Assembly (NCBI RefSeq): GCF_022601675.1
Contig: NZ_JAKVIL010000004.1
Span: 1 to 64,000, forward strand
Source of the DNA: Ancylobacter gelatini
GTDB taxonomy: Bacteria; Pseudomonadota; Alphaproteobacteria; Rhizobiales; Xanthobacteraceae
Direction: 5' to 3'
DNA length: 64,000 bases
Below, one piece after another: positions 8,745 to 18,006 of this stretch. Both the position numbers and the translations under genes were made by a program. The stretch's first letter is position 1. Each line of letters starts with the position of its first letter. The notes under the pieces are model-generated. The model made no database searches. It was given only the letters and a program-made list of their open reading frames with translations, and was not told the origin of the DNA.

Positions 8745-9764
8745 TCAGCTCAGCGGCGGCCCGCCCCACAGGTCGCGCCAGCTCGGCTGCGCACCGCGCT
8801 GGGGAAGGGCGCTCGCCTCATAGACCGCGCGGGCGCAGGCTCGCGCCAGCGTCGCCACCGTCGCGGCCCCGATCAGCGCGAGGTCGAACACCGGATCGGC
8901 GAGTTCGCGTTTTCCCGTCGCCGCGGCGAAGATGGTGTCGCCGTCGAGCGGGGTATGCACCGGCCAGATGGCGCGGGCAAAGCCGTCATGCGCCATCACC
9001 GCGAGCCGCTTGGCCTGCGCCTTGGTCAGCACCGCATCGGTGGCGACCAGCGCGATGGTGGTGTTGGCGCCGGGCGGCAGGCCCTTCAGCGCCGGCGGAT
9101 CGGGCAGGAGGGGGAGGGGATTGGGCAGGCCGAGCCCGCCGAATTCGCCGCCGAGTTCAAAAGGCGCGGACCAGAAATGCGGCATGCCGGGCAGGTTGGT
9201 CGCCCCGCAGGCGTTCACCGCCACCAGCGCGCCGATGGTGTGGCCGGTGGAGCAGACCATCGAGGCCGAGCCGAGGCCGCCCTTCATGCTGACCGTCGTC
9301 GCCCCGGTGCCGGCGCCGATCGTGCCGAGCGGGAAATCCAGACCCGCGCCATTGGCCGCCTGATATCCAAGGTCGCGATAGGGAGCAAAGCGGCCCCACT
9401 CCTTGTTGCCACCATTGATGAGGTCGAACAGCACCGCGCCGGGGACGATCGGCACACGGGCGTCGCCCACGGGGAAGCCGATACCGCGCTCGGCGAGCGC
9501 CGACATGACGCCCGCGGCGGCGTCCAGCCCGAAGGCCGAGCCGCCGGACAGGGTGATGGCGTGGATCGCCCCCACCGTTTCGTCCGGGGCCAGCAGGTCG
9601 GTTTCCCGCGTGCCGGGCCCGCCGCCGCGCACATCGACGGAGGCGACGGCCGGCTCGTCGAACAGGATGGCGGTGACGCCGGAGCCGAGCGTCAGGTCCG
9701 TGGCGTTGCCGACCTTCAACCCGGCGACATCGGTGATCAGATTGCGTGCGAGGGTGGCGCGCAT
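8745..9764 (-). CDS. P1-family (S58, DmpA-like) aminopeptidase/N-terminal-nucleophile hydrolase
   Basis: A 339-residue protein of the DmpA/BapA family (MEROPS S58), self-processing Ntn hydrolases that release N-terminal residues or split beta-peptides. Visible family features are ITDVAGLKVGN at the start, VDVRGGGPGTRETDLL, the glycine-rich GGSAFGLDAAAGVMSAL, and MSALA/ANTTIALVATDAVLTKAQ towards the end. ANTTIALVATDA, with its Thr pair, lies where the nucleophile of the family is found. The start at 9764 is chosen because GGAGAG precedes it; an in-frame GTG/ATG pair 10-11 codons upstream lacks a ribosome site. It stands alone between proV and ccdA. Substrate unknown. Confidence 0.85.
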   Translation of the reverse strand: MRATLARNLITDVAGLKVGNATDLTLGSGVTAILFDEPAVASVDVRGGGPGTRETDLLAPDETVGAIHAITLSGGSAFGLDAAAGVMSALAERGIGFPVGDARVPIVPGAVLFDLINGGNKEWGRFAPYRDLGYQAANGAGLDFPLGTIGAGTGATTVSMKGGLGSASMVCSTGHTIGALVAVNACGATNLPGMPHFWSAPFELGGEFGGLGLPNPLPLLPDPPALKGLPPGANTTIALVATDAVLTKAQAKRLAVMAHDGFARAIWPVHTPLDGDTIFAAATGKRELADPVFDLALIGAATVATLARACARAVYEASALPQRGAQPSWRDLWGGPPLS

Positions 9765-9887
9765 TGGCGTCTCTCCATCTTGCCGCCGCGCCATCACATC
9801 ACGGAGAGAGGCGGGCTGGTCTCATTGCTAAAGGGGCGCGGGAGGTGCATTGGGAGGGTAACGGAACGATGCAGGTTGCCAAAATTC

Positions 9888-10619
9888 ATGGCCGACGTCA
9901 CGCTCCCGGCGGCCTTTGTCGCCGGTATTGCCAGCTTTGCCTCTCCCTGCGTGTTGCCGCTGGTACCGCCTTATCTGTGTTATCTGGCGGGCACCAGCCT
10001 TGACCAGATCACCCACAAGGCCCCCACCGACGCCGCCGCCCGGCGCACGCTCGGCGCGGCCCTGCTGTTCGTCGCCGGCTTTTCCACGGTGTTCGTGGCG
10101 CTCGGCGCCGGGGCGTCGGTGATCGGGGGCTATCTCCGGCTCTATTCACAGGAATTGTCGATCATCGCCGGCATCGCGATCCTGGTCATGGGTCTGCATT
10201 TTCTCGGCATCCTGAAATTCGGCTGGCTGAGCCAAACCAAGCGGGTGCATGTCGATGCGCCCACCGGCCTGTTCGGCGCCTATGTGATGGGCCTCGCCTT
10301 TGCCTTCGGCTGGACGCCCTGCATCGGCCCGGTTCTGGCTGCCATCCTTGCGGTCGCGGCGAGCGAGCAGACGCTGACCCAGGGCGCGCTGCTGCTGGGC
10401 ATCTATTCCGCCGGGCTGGGTGTCCCGTTCCTTCTGGTCGCGGCGATGGCGCGGCCGGCATTGGGATTGCTCACCCGCGCGCGGCGCTGGCTGCCGGCGG
10501 TGGAAAAGGGCATGGGCGCGCTCCTCGTCCTCACCGGCATCGGCTTCCTCTCCGGCTGGATGGCGCAGATGAGCTACTGGCTGCTGGAGACCTTCCCGGC
10601 GCTGGCGAGCTTCGGCTGA
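9888..10619 (+). CDS. ccdA: Cytochrome c biogenesis protein CcdA (DsbD transmembrane family)
   Basis: A 243-residue integral membrane protein with six predicted membrane segments. CcdA passes reducing power from cytoplasmic thioredoxin across the inner membrane for cytochrome c maturation and other periplasmic thiols. The redox cysteines are visible in ASFASPCVLPLVPPYL near the N-terminus and FGWTPCIGP in the middle, both with the family prolines. The ATG at 9888 fits the domain start although its ribosome site is weak. It is transcribed divergently from the P1 peptidase and converges with the acetyltransferase. Confidence 0.93.
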   Translation: MADVTLPAAFVAGIASFASPCVLPLVPPYLCYLAGTSLDQITHKAPTDAAARRTLGAALLFVAGFSTVFVALGAGASVIGGYLRLYSQELSIIAGIAILVMGLHFLGILKFGWLSQTKRVHVDAPTGLFGAYVMGLAFAFGWTPCIGPVLAAILAVAASEQTLTQGALLLGIYSAGLGVPFLLVAAMARPALGLLTRARRWLPAVEKGMGALLVLTGIGFLSGWMAQMSYWLLETFPALASFG

Positions 10620-10633
10620 GCCGCCAAGACGCT

Positions 10634-11140
10634 TCAGGAAGCGGCGAGCGGCTTGCGCATGCGTATGCAGGCCATGCGCAGACCACCCGGCAGGACATGC
10701 TCGCCCGTATTCTCGGTAACGAAGCCGTGGCGGTGGTAGAAGGCTTCCGCATTGAGGCTGGCATCCATGACCAACTCGCGAAGCCCATATTTGCGGGCCC
10801 TGCGCTCCAGCGCCGCCAGCATGGCGGCCCCGATGCCCCTCCGCCCGTAATCGGGGTGCACATAGACCGCCCGCAACTCCCGCCGGCCCGGAACGAACGA
10901 GCCGAAACCGACGACCCCCGCCCCCTTCGCACGCGCCACAACCGCTTCCTCGATGCCGTTATCGAGGCGCAAGGCGAGGGCGTCGACATGCTCCGGCGGT
11001 ATCGGCAGCGGTGCCCAGGCGGCGATGATCTCGGGTGAATAGAACCCCGCGGCCGTGCTGCGGATCGCGGCGCGGTGGACCCGTAACAGGTCCGCGGCAT
11101 CGTCGGGGCGGGCGTCATACAGGCGGATATTGGAAAGCAT
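10634..11140 (-). CDS. GNAT-family N-acetyltransferase
   Basis: A 168-residue acetyl-CoA-dependent acetyltransferase. The core acetyl-CoA loop is visible as ELRAVYVHPDYGRRGIGAAML (R/Q-x-x-G-x-G/A form, RRGIGA near residues 101-106), followed by LVMDASLNAEAFYHRHGF, a usual GNAT motif B. The substrate cannot be inferred. It stands alone and converges with ccdA, only 14 bases apart. Confidence 0.88.
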   Translation of the reverse strand: MLSNIRLYDARPDDAADLLRVHRAAIRSTAAGFYSPEIIAAWAPLPIPPEHVDALALRLDNGIEEAVVARAKGAGVVGFGSFVPGRRELRAVYVHPDYGRRGIGAAMLAALERRARKYGLRELVMDASLNAEAFYHRHGFVTENTGEHVLPGGLRMACIRMRKPLAAS

Positions 11141-11230
11141 CGGCGTGTCTTCAAACTGCGGGGCGGCGTGTCAGGCGCCGCCGATCGTCTCGCAGGCGAT
11201 ACACGGATGGCAATGACTTGCGCAAAGAAA

Positions 11231-11256
11231 AACCCGCCGGATCGCTCCGGCGGGTT
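11231..11256 (-). terminator. Intrinsic terminator of livJ
   Basis: A perfect 10-bp stem (11231-11240 with 11247-11256, 6-base loop). On the minus strand it is followed by GGGTTTTTCTTT, a classic T-run. It lies about 37 bases after the livJ stop. Confidence 0.9.
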
Positions 11257-11292
11257 CGTCATTTCAGCGCTGGCGCCACCGGCGCCCGCCGA

Positions 11293-12393
11293 TCACAGCT
11301 CGGAATAGCCGCCGTCCTTCCAGACGTAGACGACGTAGTCGCCGCTGGTGCGGTCACCCTTCTTGTCGAAGGAGAGCGTGCCGAGCACGGTGTCGAACTT
11401 GGCGCCGGAGTGGATGTACTCGGCGATCTTCGTCGGGTCGAGCGACTTGGTGGCGTCGGCCGCCTGCTGCAGCATCTGGCCCGCCGCATAGGTGTAGAGC
11501 ACGTAGCCTTCCGGATCGATGCCCTTCTTCTTGAACTCCTCGACAACCGCAGCGGCGGCCGGGATCTTGCGGGGGTCGGAACCGAAGGTCATCAGCGTGC
11601 CTTCGGCGCCCGGACCGGCGATGGTCCAGTATTCCTTGTCGGTGATGCCGTCACCCGAGAACAGGACGGTCTTCATGCCCTGGTCGCGCATCTGGCGAAC
11701 CAGAAGACCGGCTTCGGTGTGCAGCCCGCCGAAATAAAGCACGTCGACATTGGCCGCCTTCAGCTTGGAGACGAGCGCGGTGTAGTCCTTCTCACCCGGG
11801 TTGATACCCTCGTAGATGACTTCCGTCACGCCACCGGCATTGATCGCCTTCTTGGTCTCGTCAGCCAGACCCTTGCCGTAGGGGGTCTTGTCGTGAACGA
11901 CGGCGATCTTCTTGTCCTTCAGGTTCTGAAGGATGTATTCGCCGGCGGTCGCGCCCTGCTGGTCATCGCGGCCGCAGGTGCGGAACACGTTGGTCAGGCC
12001 ACGCTCGGTAAGGGTCGGGTTGGTCGACGCGGGAGAAATCGCGAGCACACCGGCTTCGGCATACTGCTCCGAGGCCGGGATCGAGACGCCCGAGTTGAAG
12101 TGGCCGAGCACGAACTTCACGCCGTCCGCGATGAACTTGTTGGCCACCGACACGCCCTGCTCGGGCTTGGAGGCGTCGTCGCCGATGATGATCTCGACCT
12201 TCTCGCCAAGCAGGCCGCCCTTGGCATTGACATCGACCGCCCACTGCTCGGCACCATTCTTCAGCTGCGCGCCGAAGGTGGCGTTCGCGCCAGTGATGGG
12301 GCCGCCAACGCCGACCTTGACCTGCGCCGACGCCGGCATGGCCATCGCCACCATCGCGCCGAGCGCGATACCGGCCAACAGAAGCTTCTTCAT
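11293..12393 (-). CDS. livJ: Branched-chain amino acid ABC transporter, substrate-binding protein
   Basis: A 366-residue periplasmic binding protein of the Leu/Ile/Val-binding family (peripla_BP_6). The ATG at 12393 is chosen because GGAGAG precedes it and gives a signal peptide MKKLLLAGIALGAMVAMAMP, cleavage near ASA-Q. Recognisable segments are GPITGANATFGAQLKNGAEQ and LGHFNSGVSIPASEQYAEAG, which line the ligand site, and PASTNPTLTERG. It is the last gene of the liv cluster, separated by 182 bases from the small membrane gene, and has its own terminator. Such binding proteins are often expressed more strongly than their permeases. Confidence 0.95.
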   Translation of the reverse strand: MKKLLLAGIALGAMVAMAMPASAQVKVGVGGPITGANATFGAQLKNGAEQWAVDVNAKGGLLGEKVEIIIGDDASKPEQGVSVANKFIADGVKFVLGHFNSGVSIPASEQYAEAGVLAISPASTNPTLTERGLTNVFRTCGRDDQQGATAGEYILQNLKDKKIAVVHDKTPYGKGLADETKKAINAGGVTEVIYEGINPGEKDYTALVSKLKAANVDVLYFGGLHTEAGLLVRQMRDQGMKTVLFSGDGITDKEYWTIAGPGAEGTLMTFGSDPRKIPAAAAVVEEFKKKGIDPEGYVLYTYAAGQMLQQAADATKSLDPTKIAEYIHSGAKFDTVLGTLSFDKKGDRTSGDYVVYVWKDGGYSEL

Positions 12394-12574
12394 GAACTTC
12401 TCTCCTGATTCTCTGGGAGGATTAGAACTTTCGCGGCCATTTCCTGTCGCGTCATCGCCCCTGGGCGCCATCATGACCGTTTCCGTGCCGGTGTCGACGG
12501 CGAAGACGAAGCACGAACGCGCAAGCATCAAATCCGAGCCACGTTCGGCGCTCAAGGGAAATTCTCAAGAAACT

Positions 12575-13033
12575 CTATCCGTTGCTCTTCTCGCGCCAGC
12601 CAAACGGGCCTGCCTGACGATAGAGCCAACTATACCGGGTGGCCATCTGCTTGGCGCGTTCGGCGCGGAAGCCGAGCGTGGTGACGGCGATCAGGAAAGC
12701 GGTGTCGGTAATGAAATAGTGCCACGACAGCAGCGTTCCGTTGAACAACGCGAAATGGAAGAAACGCACCACGCAGCCCAGCAGTACGGCATAGAGCACC
12801 GCCTGCCTGTAGCCGCGCCAGGTCGAGGCGATGGCCCGGCCGGACAGCCACGCCGCCCCGCCGCCGAGAAAGATGGTCACCAGCAGGAAATCGCCGCGCG
12901 AGACTTCGACGACGAGGTCCGGCGCAACCATGAAGGCGCAGATCACCGCGCCGATCACGGCAATCGGGACACTCACGGCGAGACTGGTCGGCGCGCCCTG
13001 CGAGATGACGGTTCCGGAGAATTCGGCTGCCAT
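12575..13033 (-). CDS. Small inner-membrane protein of the liv cluster (DUF6867-like)
   Basis: A 152-residue protein with about four hydrophobic segments and a conserved-looking core WRGYRQAVLYAVLLGCVVRFFHF near residues 72-95, ending in a basic tail. It lies two bases after livF and upstream of livJ. I recall such DUF6867-type genes next to liv transporters in Hyphomicrobiales, but the assignment is from memory and the function is unknown. An accessory part of the transporter is a reasonable guess. Confidence 0.7.
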   Translation of the reverse strand: MAAEFSGTVISQGAPTSLAVSVPIAVIGAVICAFMVAPDLVVEVSRGDFLLVTIFLGGGAAWLSGRAIASTWRGYRQAVLYAVLLGCVVRFFHFALFNGTLLSWHYFITDTAFLIAVTTLGFRAERAKQMATRYSWLYRQAGPFGWREKSNG

Positions 13034-13035
13034 GA

Positions 13036-13778
<743 letters not shown>

Positions 13779-13782
<4 letters not shown>

Positions 13783-14738
13783 GAGGACGCTCCCGTTGCA
13801 ATCGTCGCGTCGATCTCCGCCTCGACCTCCTCGACCGCATCCTCGTCGACGCCGAGATAGGCCGCGATAACGCGCGGGTCGTTCTTCACCGCGTCGGGCG
13901 TCCCGTCGGAAATCTTCGTGCCGTAGTCGAGCACGACGACGTGGTCGGAAATCTCCATCACCACGCTCATGTCATGCTCGATCAGGAGGATCGAGGTGCC
14001 GTGATCGGCGCGGATCGAGCGCAGCAGCGCGTTGAGTTCGAGGCTCTCACGCGGATTGAGGCCGGCGGCCGGCTCGTCGAGGCAGAGCAGGATCGGGTCC
14101 GAGCACATGGCGCGGGCGATCTCCAGCCGACGCTGGGCGCCATAGGGCAGATCGCCCGCCGGATCGTCGGCACGGTCGAGCAGATTGACCTGCTCAAGCC
14201 AATACACCGCCTTCTCGCGCGCCGCCTTCTGCGCGGCGTTCCAGCTCGGCAGGCCGAGCAGACCCTTGATGGAGAACACCGACGCCTTCATCAGCGCGTT
14301 GTGCTGCGCCACCATCAGGTTTTCCAGCACGGTCATGCCGGTGAACAGGCGGATGTTCTGGAAGGTGCGCGCCACCTTGGCGTCGCCGGAGACGCGGTAA
14401 TCCGGCAGGCGCTCCAGCAGGTAGACCGAACTCGACGCACCGGCGAGACCGCGTTCACCGTTCAGCGTCACGGCCGTCAGTTCGGGATCGGTGGGCGGGC
14501 GCTGGTGCGCCAGCACGAGCCGCCCCTCGCTCGGCTTGTAGAAGCCCGTGATGCAGTTGAACACCGTGGTCTTGCCGGCGCCATTGGGCCCGATCAGCGC
14601 GGTGATGTCGCCGCGTCCGACCTTGAAGGACAGGTCGTTGACCGCGACCAGCCCGCCAAAGCGCATGAACAGGTGCTCGACGCTCAGTATGGGATCGATA
14701 TCCCACCTGTGGGCGGCAGTATCCGTGGGGAGCGACAT
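13779..14738 (-). CDS. livG: Branched-chain amino acid ABC transporter ATP-binding protein LivG
   Basis: A 319-residue ATPase. Walker A is GPNGAGKTT at 50-58; the LivG-type signature is LPYGAQRRLEIARAM, and Walker B is PILLCLDEPAAGLNP. It is longer than enterobacterial LivG (about 255 residues). The excess is an insertion of roughly 35 residues between Walker A and TFQNIRLF, together with short acidic tails at the ends. Start at 14738 gives a one-base TGATG overlap with livM and a GAAGGG ribosome site. Confidence 0.95.
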
Positions 14739-16183
14739 CAGCCGTGCCCTTCCTTGACGAGATCGCCCGAGACCGACTTCTTCTCCTTGAGATAGATCGT
14801 GGGGTCGCGGGTCGAAACGAGGCCGCGCGGCTTCCACACCATGATGACCACCATGGCGAGGCCGAACAGCAGCATGCGATAGAGGCTGGGGTCGAATTCG
14901 TTGCCGAAGAACTGCTTGAGGAAGCCGAGATTGCGCAGCATCTCCATGCCGCCCAGCATCACCGCCGCCGCGACCGCGACGCCGATCTGAGACCCCATGC
15001 CGCCGAGCACCACGATGGCGAGGATCATCGCGGAAATGTCGAAGGTGAAGCTCTCCGGGCTGACGAAGCCGGCGCGCACCGCGAAGAAACAGCCGGCGAA
15101 CCCGCCGAACATCGCGCCGGTTGCGAAGGCCGACAGCTTGACATTGGTGGTGTTGAGGCCGAGCGAGCGGCAGGCGATCTCGTCCTCGCGCAACGCTTCC
15201 CAGGCCCGGCCGACCGGCAGCTTGCGCAGCCGGACCGTGACGAAGGCAGTGAGCAGCGCGAGCGCCAGGATCACGAAGTACAGGAAGATGATGCGATGCA
15301 TCGGGTCGAATTTCAGCCCGAACAGCGCCGCGAACCCGTGCTCGCTGGCATTGAAGGGAATGCCGAAAAAGGTCACGCGCGGGATCGAGGCGATGCCGGC
15401 GCCGCCGCCCGTGAAGTCCACCCAGTTGATCAGCACGAGGCGAATGATCTCGCCGAAGGCCAGCGTGACGATCGCGAGATAGTCGCCGCGCAGGCGCAGC
15501 ACGGGAAAACCGAGGATCATGCCCCACACGCCGGCGAAGATGCCGGCGGCCGGCAGGCAGATCCAGAACGCCCAGTCGGCCCAGAACTTTTCACCGATCA
15601 GGGCGGCGAAGAAATCATTGACCGGCGCCGAGGTGGCGAGCAGCGCGTAGGTGTAGGCGCCGACCGCGTAGAACGCGACATAGCCGAGATCGAGCAGGCC
15701 GGCGAGACCGACCACGATGTTCAGGCCCCAGCCCAGCATCACATAGGTGAGGATGAGGATGCCGAGATCGATCAGGTAGCGGCTCTCGTTGAGACCGCCC
15801 TGGCTGAGCACCGCGATGAGCGGGAAGGCGACGGCGAAGGCCAGCAGCGCCGGCTTGAACGCCGGGCCGGCGGCCGTGACGGCCCGCGCCATCGGGCTCG
15901 GGCCGGTGCGGGTCTTGACCACGCGATTGGGCGACCAGACCGTGAGATTGAGGATCAGCCGGCCGACGAACACGATGGCGACCATGACCGCCACCGTGAG
16001 GGGCCGGTAGTCGAGCCCGAGCGCACCGTCGCGGATCACGGTCTCGAAGCCGACCAGCGGGCCGACCAGGCCCAGCATGATCAGGCCGGCGAAGAACGCG
16101 TCCTTCAGGGCATGCGAGAACGCGGAGGGGGATGCCGGGGCCGCGTTCTCGGCGGAGGCACTTTCAGCAGTATGCGCTGCCAT
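14738..16183 (-). CDS. livM: Branched-chain amino acid ABC transporter permease LivM
   Basis: A 481-residue permease. A roughly 130-residue N-terminal extension with extra hydrophobic segments precedes the BPD_transp_2 core. The core motifs LGWGLNIVVGLAGLLDLGYVAFYAVGAY-like (near 160-190), GDYLAIVTLAFGEIIRL and the EAA-like GRAWEALREDEIACRSLG are visible. It forms the inner-membrane channel with LivH. The next gene, livG, overlaps by one base. Confidence 0.95.
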   Translation of the reverse strand: MAAHTAESASAENAAPASPSAFSHALKDAFFAGLIMLGLVGPLVGFETVIRDGALGLDYRPLTVAVMVAIVFVGRLILNLTVWSPNRVVKTRTGPSPMARAVTAAGPAFKPALLAFAVAFPLIAVLSQGGLNESRYLIDLGILILTYVMLGWGLNIVVGLAGLLDLGYVAFYAVGAYTYALLATSAPVNDFFAALIGEKFWADWAFWICLPAAGIFAGVWGMILGFPVLRLRGDYLAIVTLAFGEIIRLVLINWVDFTGGGAGIASIPRVTFFGIPFNASEHGFAALFGLKFDPMHRIIFLYFVILALALLTAFVTVRLRKLPVGRAWEALREDEIACRSLGLNTTNVKLSAFATGAMFGGFAGCFFAVRAGFVSPESFTFDISAMILAIVVLGGMGSQIGVAVAAAVMLGGMEMLRNLGFLKQFFGNEFDPSLYRMLLFGLAMVVIMVWKPRGLVSTRDPTIYLKEKKSVSGDLVKEGHG

Positions 16184-16194
16184 GATCGGGAACC

Positions 16195-17112
16195 TTACAC
16201 CTTCTCGACTTCAGGCCGGCCCAGCAGGCCCTGCGGCATGAAGATAAGGGTGATGGCGAGAATGGAGAACGCCGCGACGTCCTTGTATTCGATCGAGAAA
16301 TAGGCCGACCAGAACACTTCGATGAGGCCGATCAGCAGCCCGCCAAGCACCGCGCCGGGCAGCGAGCCGATGCCGCCCAGCACCGCCGCGGTGAACGCCT
16401 TCACGCCGGGAACGAAGCCGTCCGCGAAATGGGCGACACCATAATACATCAGGTACATGGTGCCGGCGACGGCGGCGAGGGCGGCGCCGATGACGAAGGT
16501 CAGCGAGATGGTGTGGTCGACATTGATGCCGAGCAGGGCGGCCATCTTGCGGTCCTGCTCGCAGGCGCGCTGCGCCCGGCCGAGCGAGGTCTTCTGCACG
16601 AGATACCAGAAGCCGGTAAGCAACACGGCGGTCACCGCCATGATGATGACCTGCTTCCACGCCAGCGTGACCTGATAGCTGCCATTGTCCATCAGCACGA
16701 TCACGTCGGTGATCATCGGGGGCACCGGCTTGTTACGCGGGCCCTGCGCGACCTGGACGAAATTCGACAGGAAGATCGACATGCCGATGGCCGAGATCAT
16801 CGGCGCGAGGCGGAACGAGCCGCGCAGCGGCCGATAGGCGACACGCTCGATCGCCCAGCTTGTCAGCGACGTGAAGAACATCGCGACCACCAGAACGATG
16901 GCCAGCGCCAGGAAGATTGAGGTGATCCCCAACACCGTGGTGAGCAGCAGGAAGCAGATCAGCGAAATGAACGCCGACACCATGAAGACATCGCCATGGG
17001 CGAAGTTCACCATGCCGATGATGCCGAATACCATGGTGTAACCGATCGCGATCAGACCGTAGATCGATCCGAGCGTCAGCCCGTTGATGAGTTGCTGAAC
17101 AAAGACGTCCAT
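16195..17112 (-). CDS. livH: Branched-chain amino acid ABC transporter permease LivH
   Basis: A 305-residue permease with about eight membrane segments. It begins MDVFVQQLINGLTLGSIYGL, typical of LivH, and contains GMVNFAHGDVFM and GRAQRACEQDRKMAALLGIN, the EAA-like contact loop. GGGGAG precedes the ATG at 17112. A longer open frame upstream has no support. First gene of the minus-strand liv cluster H-M-G-F. Confidence 0.95.
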   Translation of the reverse strand: MDVFVQQLINGLTLGSIYGLIAIGYTMVFGIIGMVNFAHGDVFMVSAFISLICFLLLTTVLGITSIFLALAIVLVVAMFFTSLTSWAIERVAYRPLRGSFRLAPMISAIGMSIFLSNFVQVAQGPRNKPVPPMITDVIVLMDNGSYQVTLAWKQVIIMAVTAVLLTGFWYLVQKTSLGRAQRACEQDRKMAALLGINVDHTISLTFVIGAALAAVAGTMYLMYYGVAHFADGFVPGVKAFTAAVLGGIGSLPGAVLGGLLIGLIEVFWSAYFSIEYKDVAAFSILAITLIFMPQGLLGRPEVEKV

Positions 17113-17459
17113 TACGAACTGGCTCCCCTCGGCCGCCCGGCGCATCTGTCGGCGCCCGCAGCCTGTGCCCAGATTGTGGTCATGCTCATATGAGCGCCGT
17201 TTACTCTTAGCGCGGGCCTTGAAAGGATACAATTCGATCGAAAGGCGAAATGCAATCGATCGAAAGAAATGATGTTTCGGTATCCTAGTAAAGCGAAACA
17301 CCTCAATTTTTGAGGTGCGGGTTGCTTGCCCGGCGGGTTGCACCTGCCGGATGCCAAGGATCGCCTGTGTTTTTCGCGGTCAGGTGTCCGGGTGTGTTAC
17401 GTCCAAGGTTCGAGCCGTTAAGCGGTTTCCAATCACCCCGCTTCGGAGTTATGCACAGG
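17113..17459. promoter_or_regulatory. Divergent regulatory region of liv cluster and flavin reductase
   Basis: This 347-base gap holds no gene I can support. It contains a perfect 12-bp palindrome GCTCATATGAGC at 17184-17195, a repeated ATCGATCGAAAG-like motif (about 17232-17268), a TGTTTCG/CGAAACA pair flanking the AT-rich part, and an 8-bp hairpin CACCTCAA-TTT-TTGAGGTG at 17299-17317. On the minus strand TTGCAT-17-TTGTAT is a possible but weak sigma-70 promoter for liv. Which protein binds is unknown. Confidence 0.5.
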
Positions 17460-17999
17460 ATGCTTTCCGACCGTCGTCGGGGCGTCACGGAGGTCCCTTT
17501 GGACGACATTACCCGGCACAAGGCCGAGCCCGCACTTTACCGCGAGGCGATGAGCCGCCTCGTCGCGGCCGTCCATGTGGTTACCACACGAGGCGAGGCC
17601 GGGCGCGCCGGCTTCACCGCGACCGCCGTCGTCTCCGTCTCCGATTCCCCGCCGACCCTGCTGGTGTGCCTCAACCGCTCGATCAACGCCGCGCCCGCCT
17701 TTCGGCAGTCCGGCCTGTTCGCCGTCAATATGCTGAGCGGCGAGCAGCAGGCGGTGGCCGACAGCTTCGGCGGCCGGCTCGGAATGAGCGGCGAGCAGCG
17801 TTTCTCCGTCGGGCAATGGCATGAGGGAACGCACGGCTTGCCGTGCCTCATCGGTGCGCTCGCCGTGTTCGAGTGCCGGCTGGCCGAGGTGCGCACCATC
17901 GCGACCCATAACGTGCTGGTCGGCCATGTCGAGGCGGTGACGCTGGGACCGGCGGGGCCGGGTCTCGCTTATCTGGACCGCACCTACCGGGTGCTGTGA
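17460..17999 (+). CDS. Flavin reductase family protein (RutF/HpaC-like)
   Basis: A 179-residue FMN-binding split-barrel protein. Family motifs are visible: MSRLVAAVHVVTT near the start, FTATAVVSVSDSPPTLLVCLN, INAAPAFRQSGLFAVNML, and a late VLVGHVEAV. Such proteins use NAD(P)H to supply reduced flavin to a partner monooxygenase, but no monooxygenase lies nearby. The start is uncertain: ATG at 17460 has GGAG 11 bases upstream, while ATG at 17451 has it only two bases upstream. The gene converges with the BaiN-type gene. Confidence 0.88.
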   Translation: MLSDRRRGVTEVPLDDITRHKAEPALYREAMSRLVAAVHVVTTRGEAGRAGFTATAVVSVSDSPPTLLVCLNRSINAAPAFRQSGLFAVNMLSGEQQAVADSFGGRLGMSGEQRFSVGQWHEGTHGLPCLIGALAVFECRLAEVRTIATHNVLVGHVEAVTLGPAGPGLAYLDRTYRVL

Positions 18000-18006
18000 G
18001 GCGCGA

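Noticed and set aside
14744-16303. A 519-codon plus-strand frame over livM
   Set aside because: Antisense to a clear permease gene; highly charged repetitive composition typical of shadow frames.
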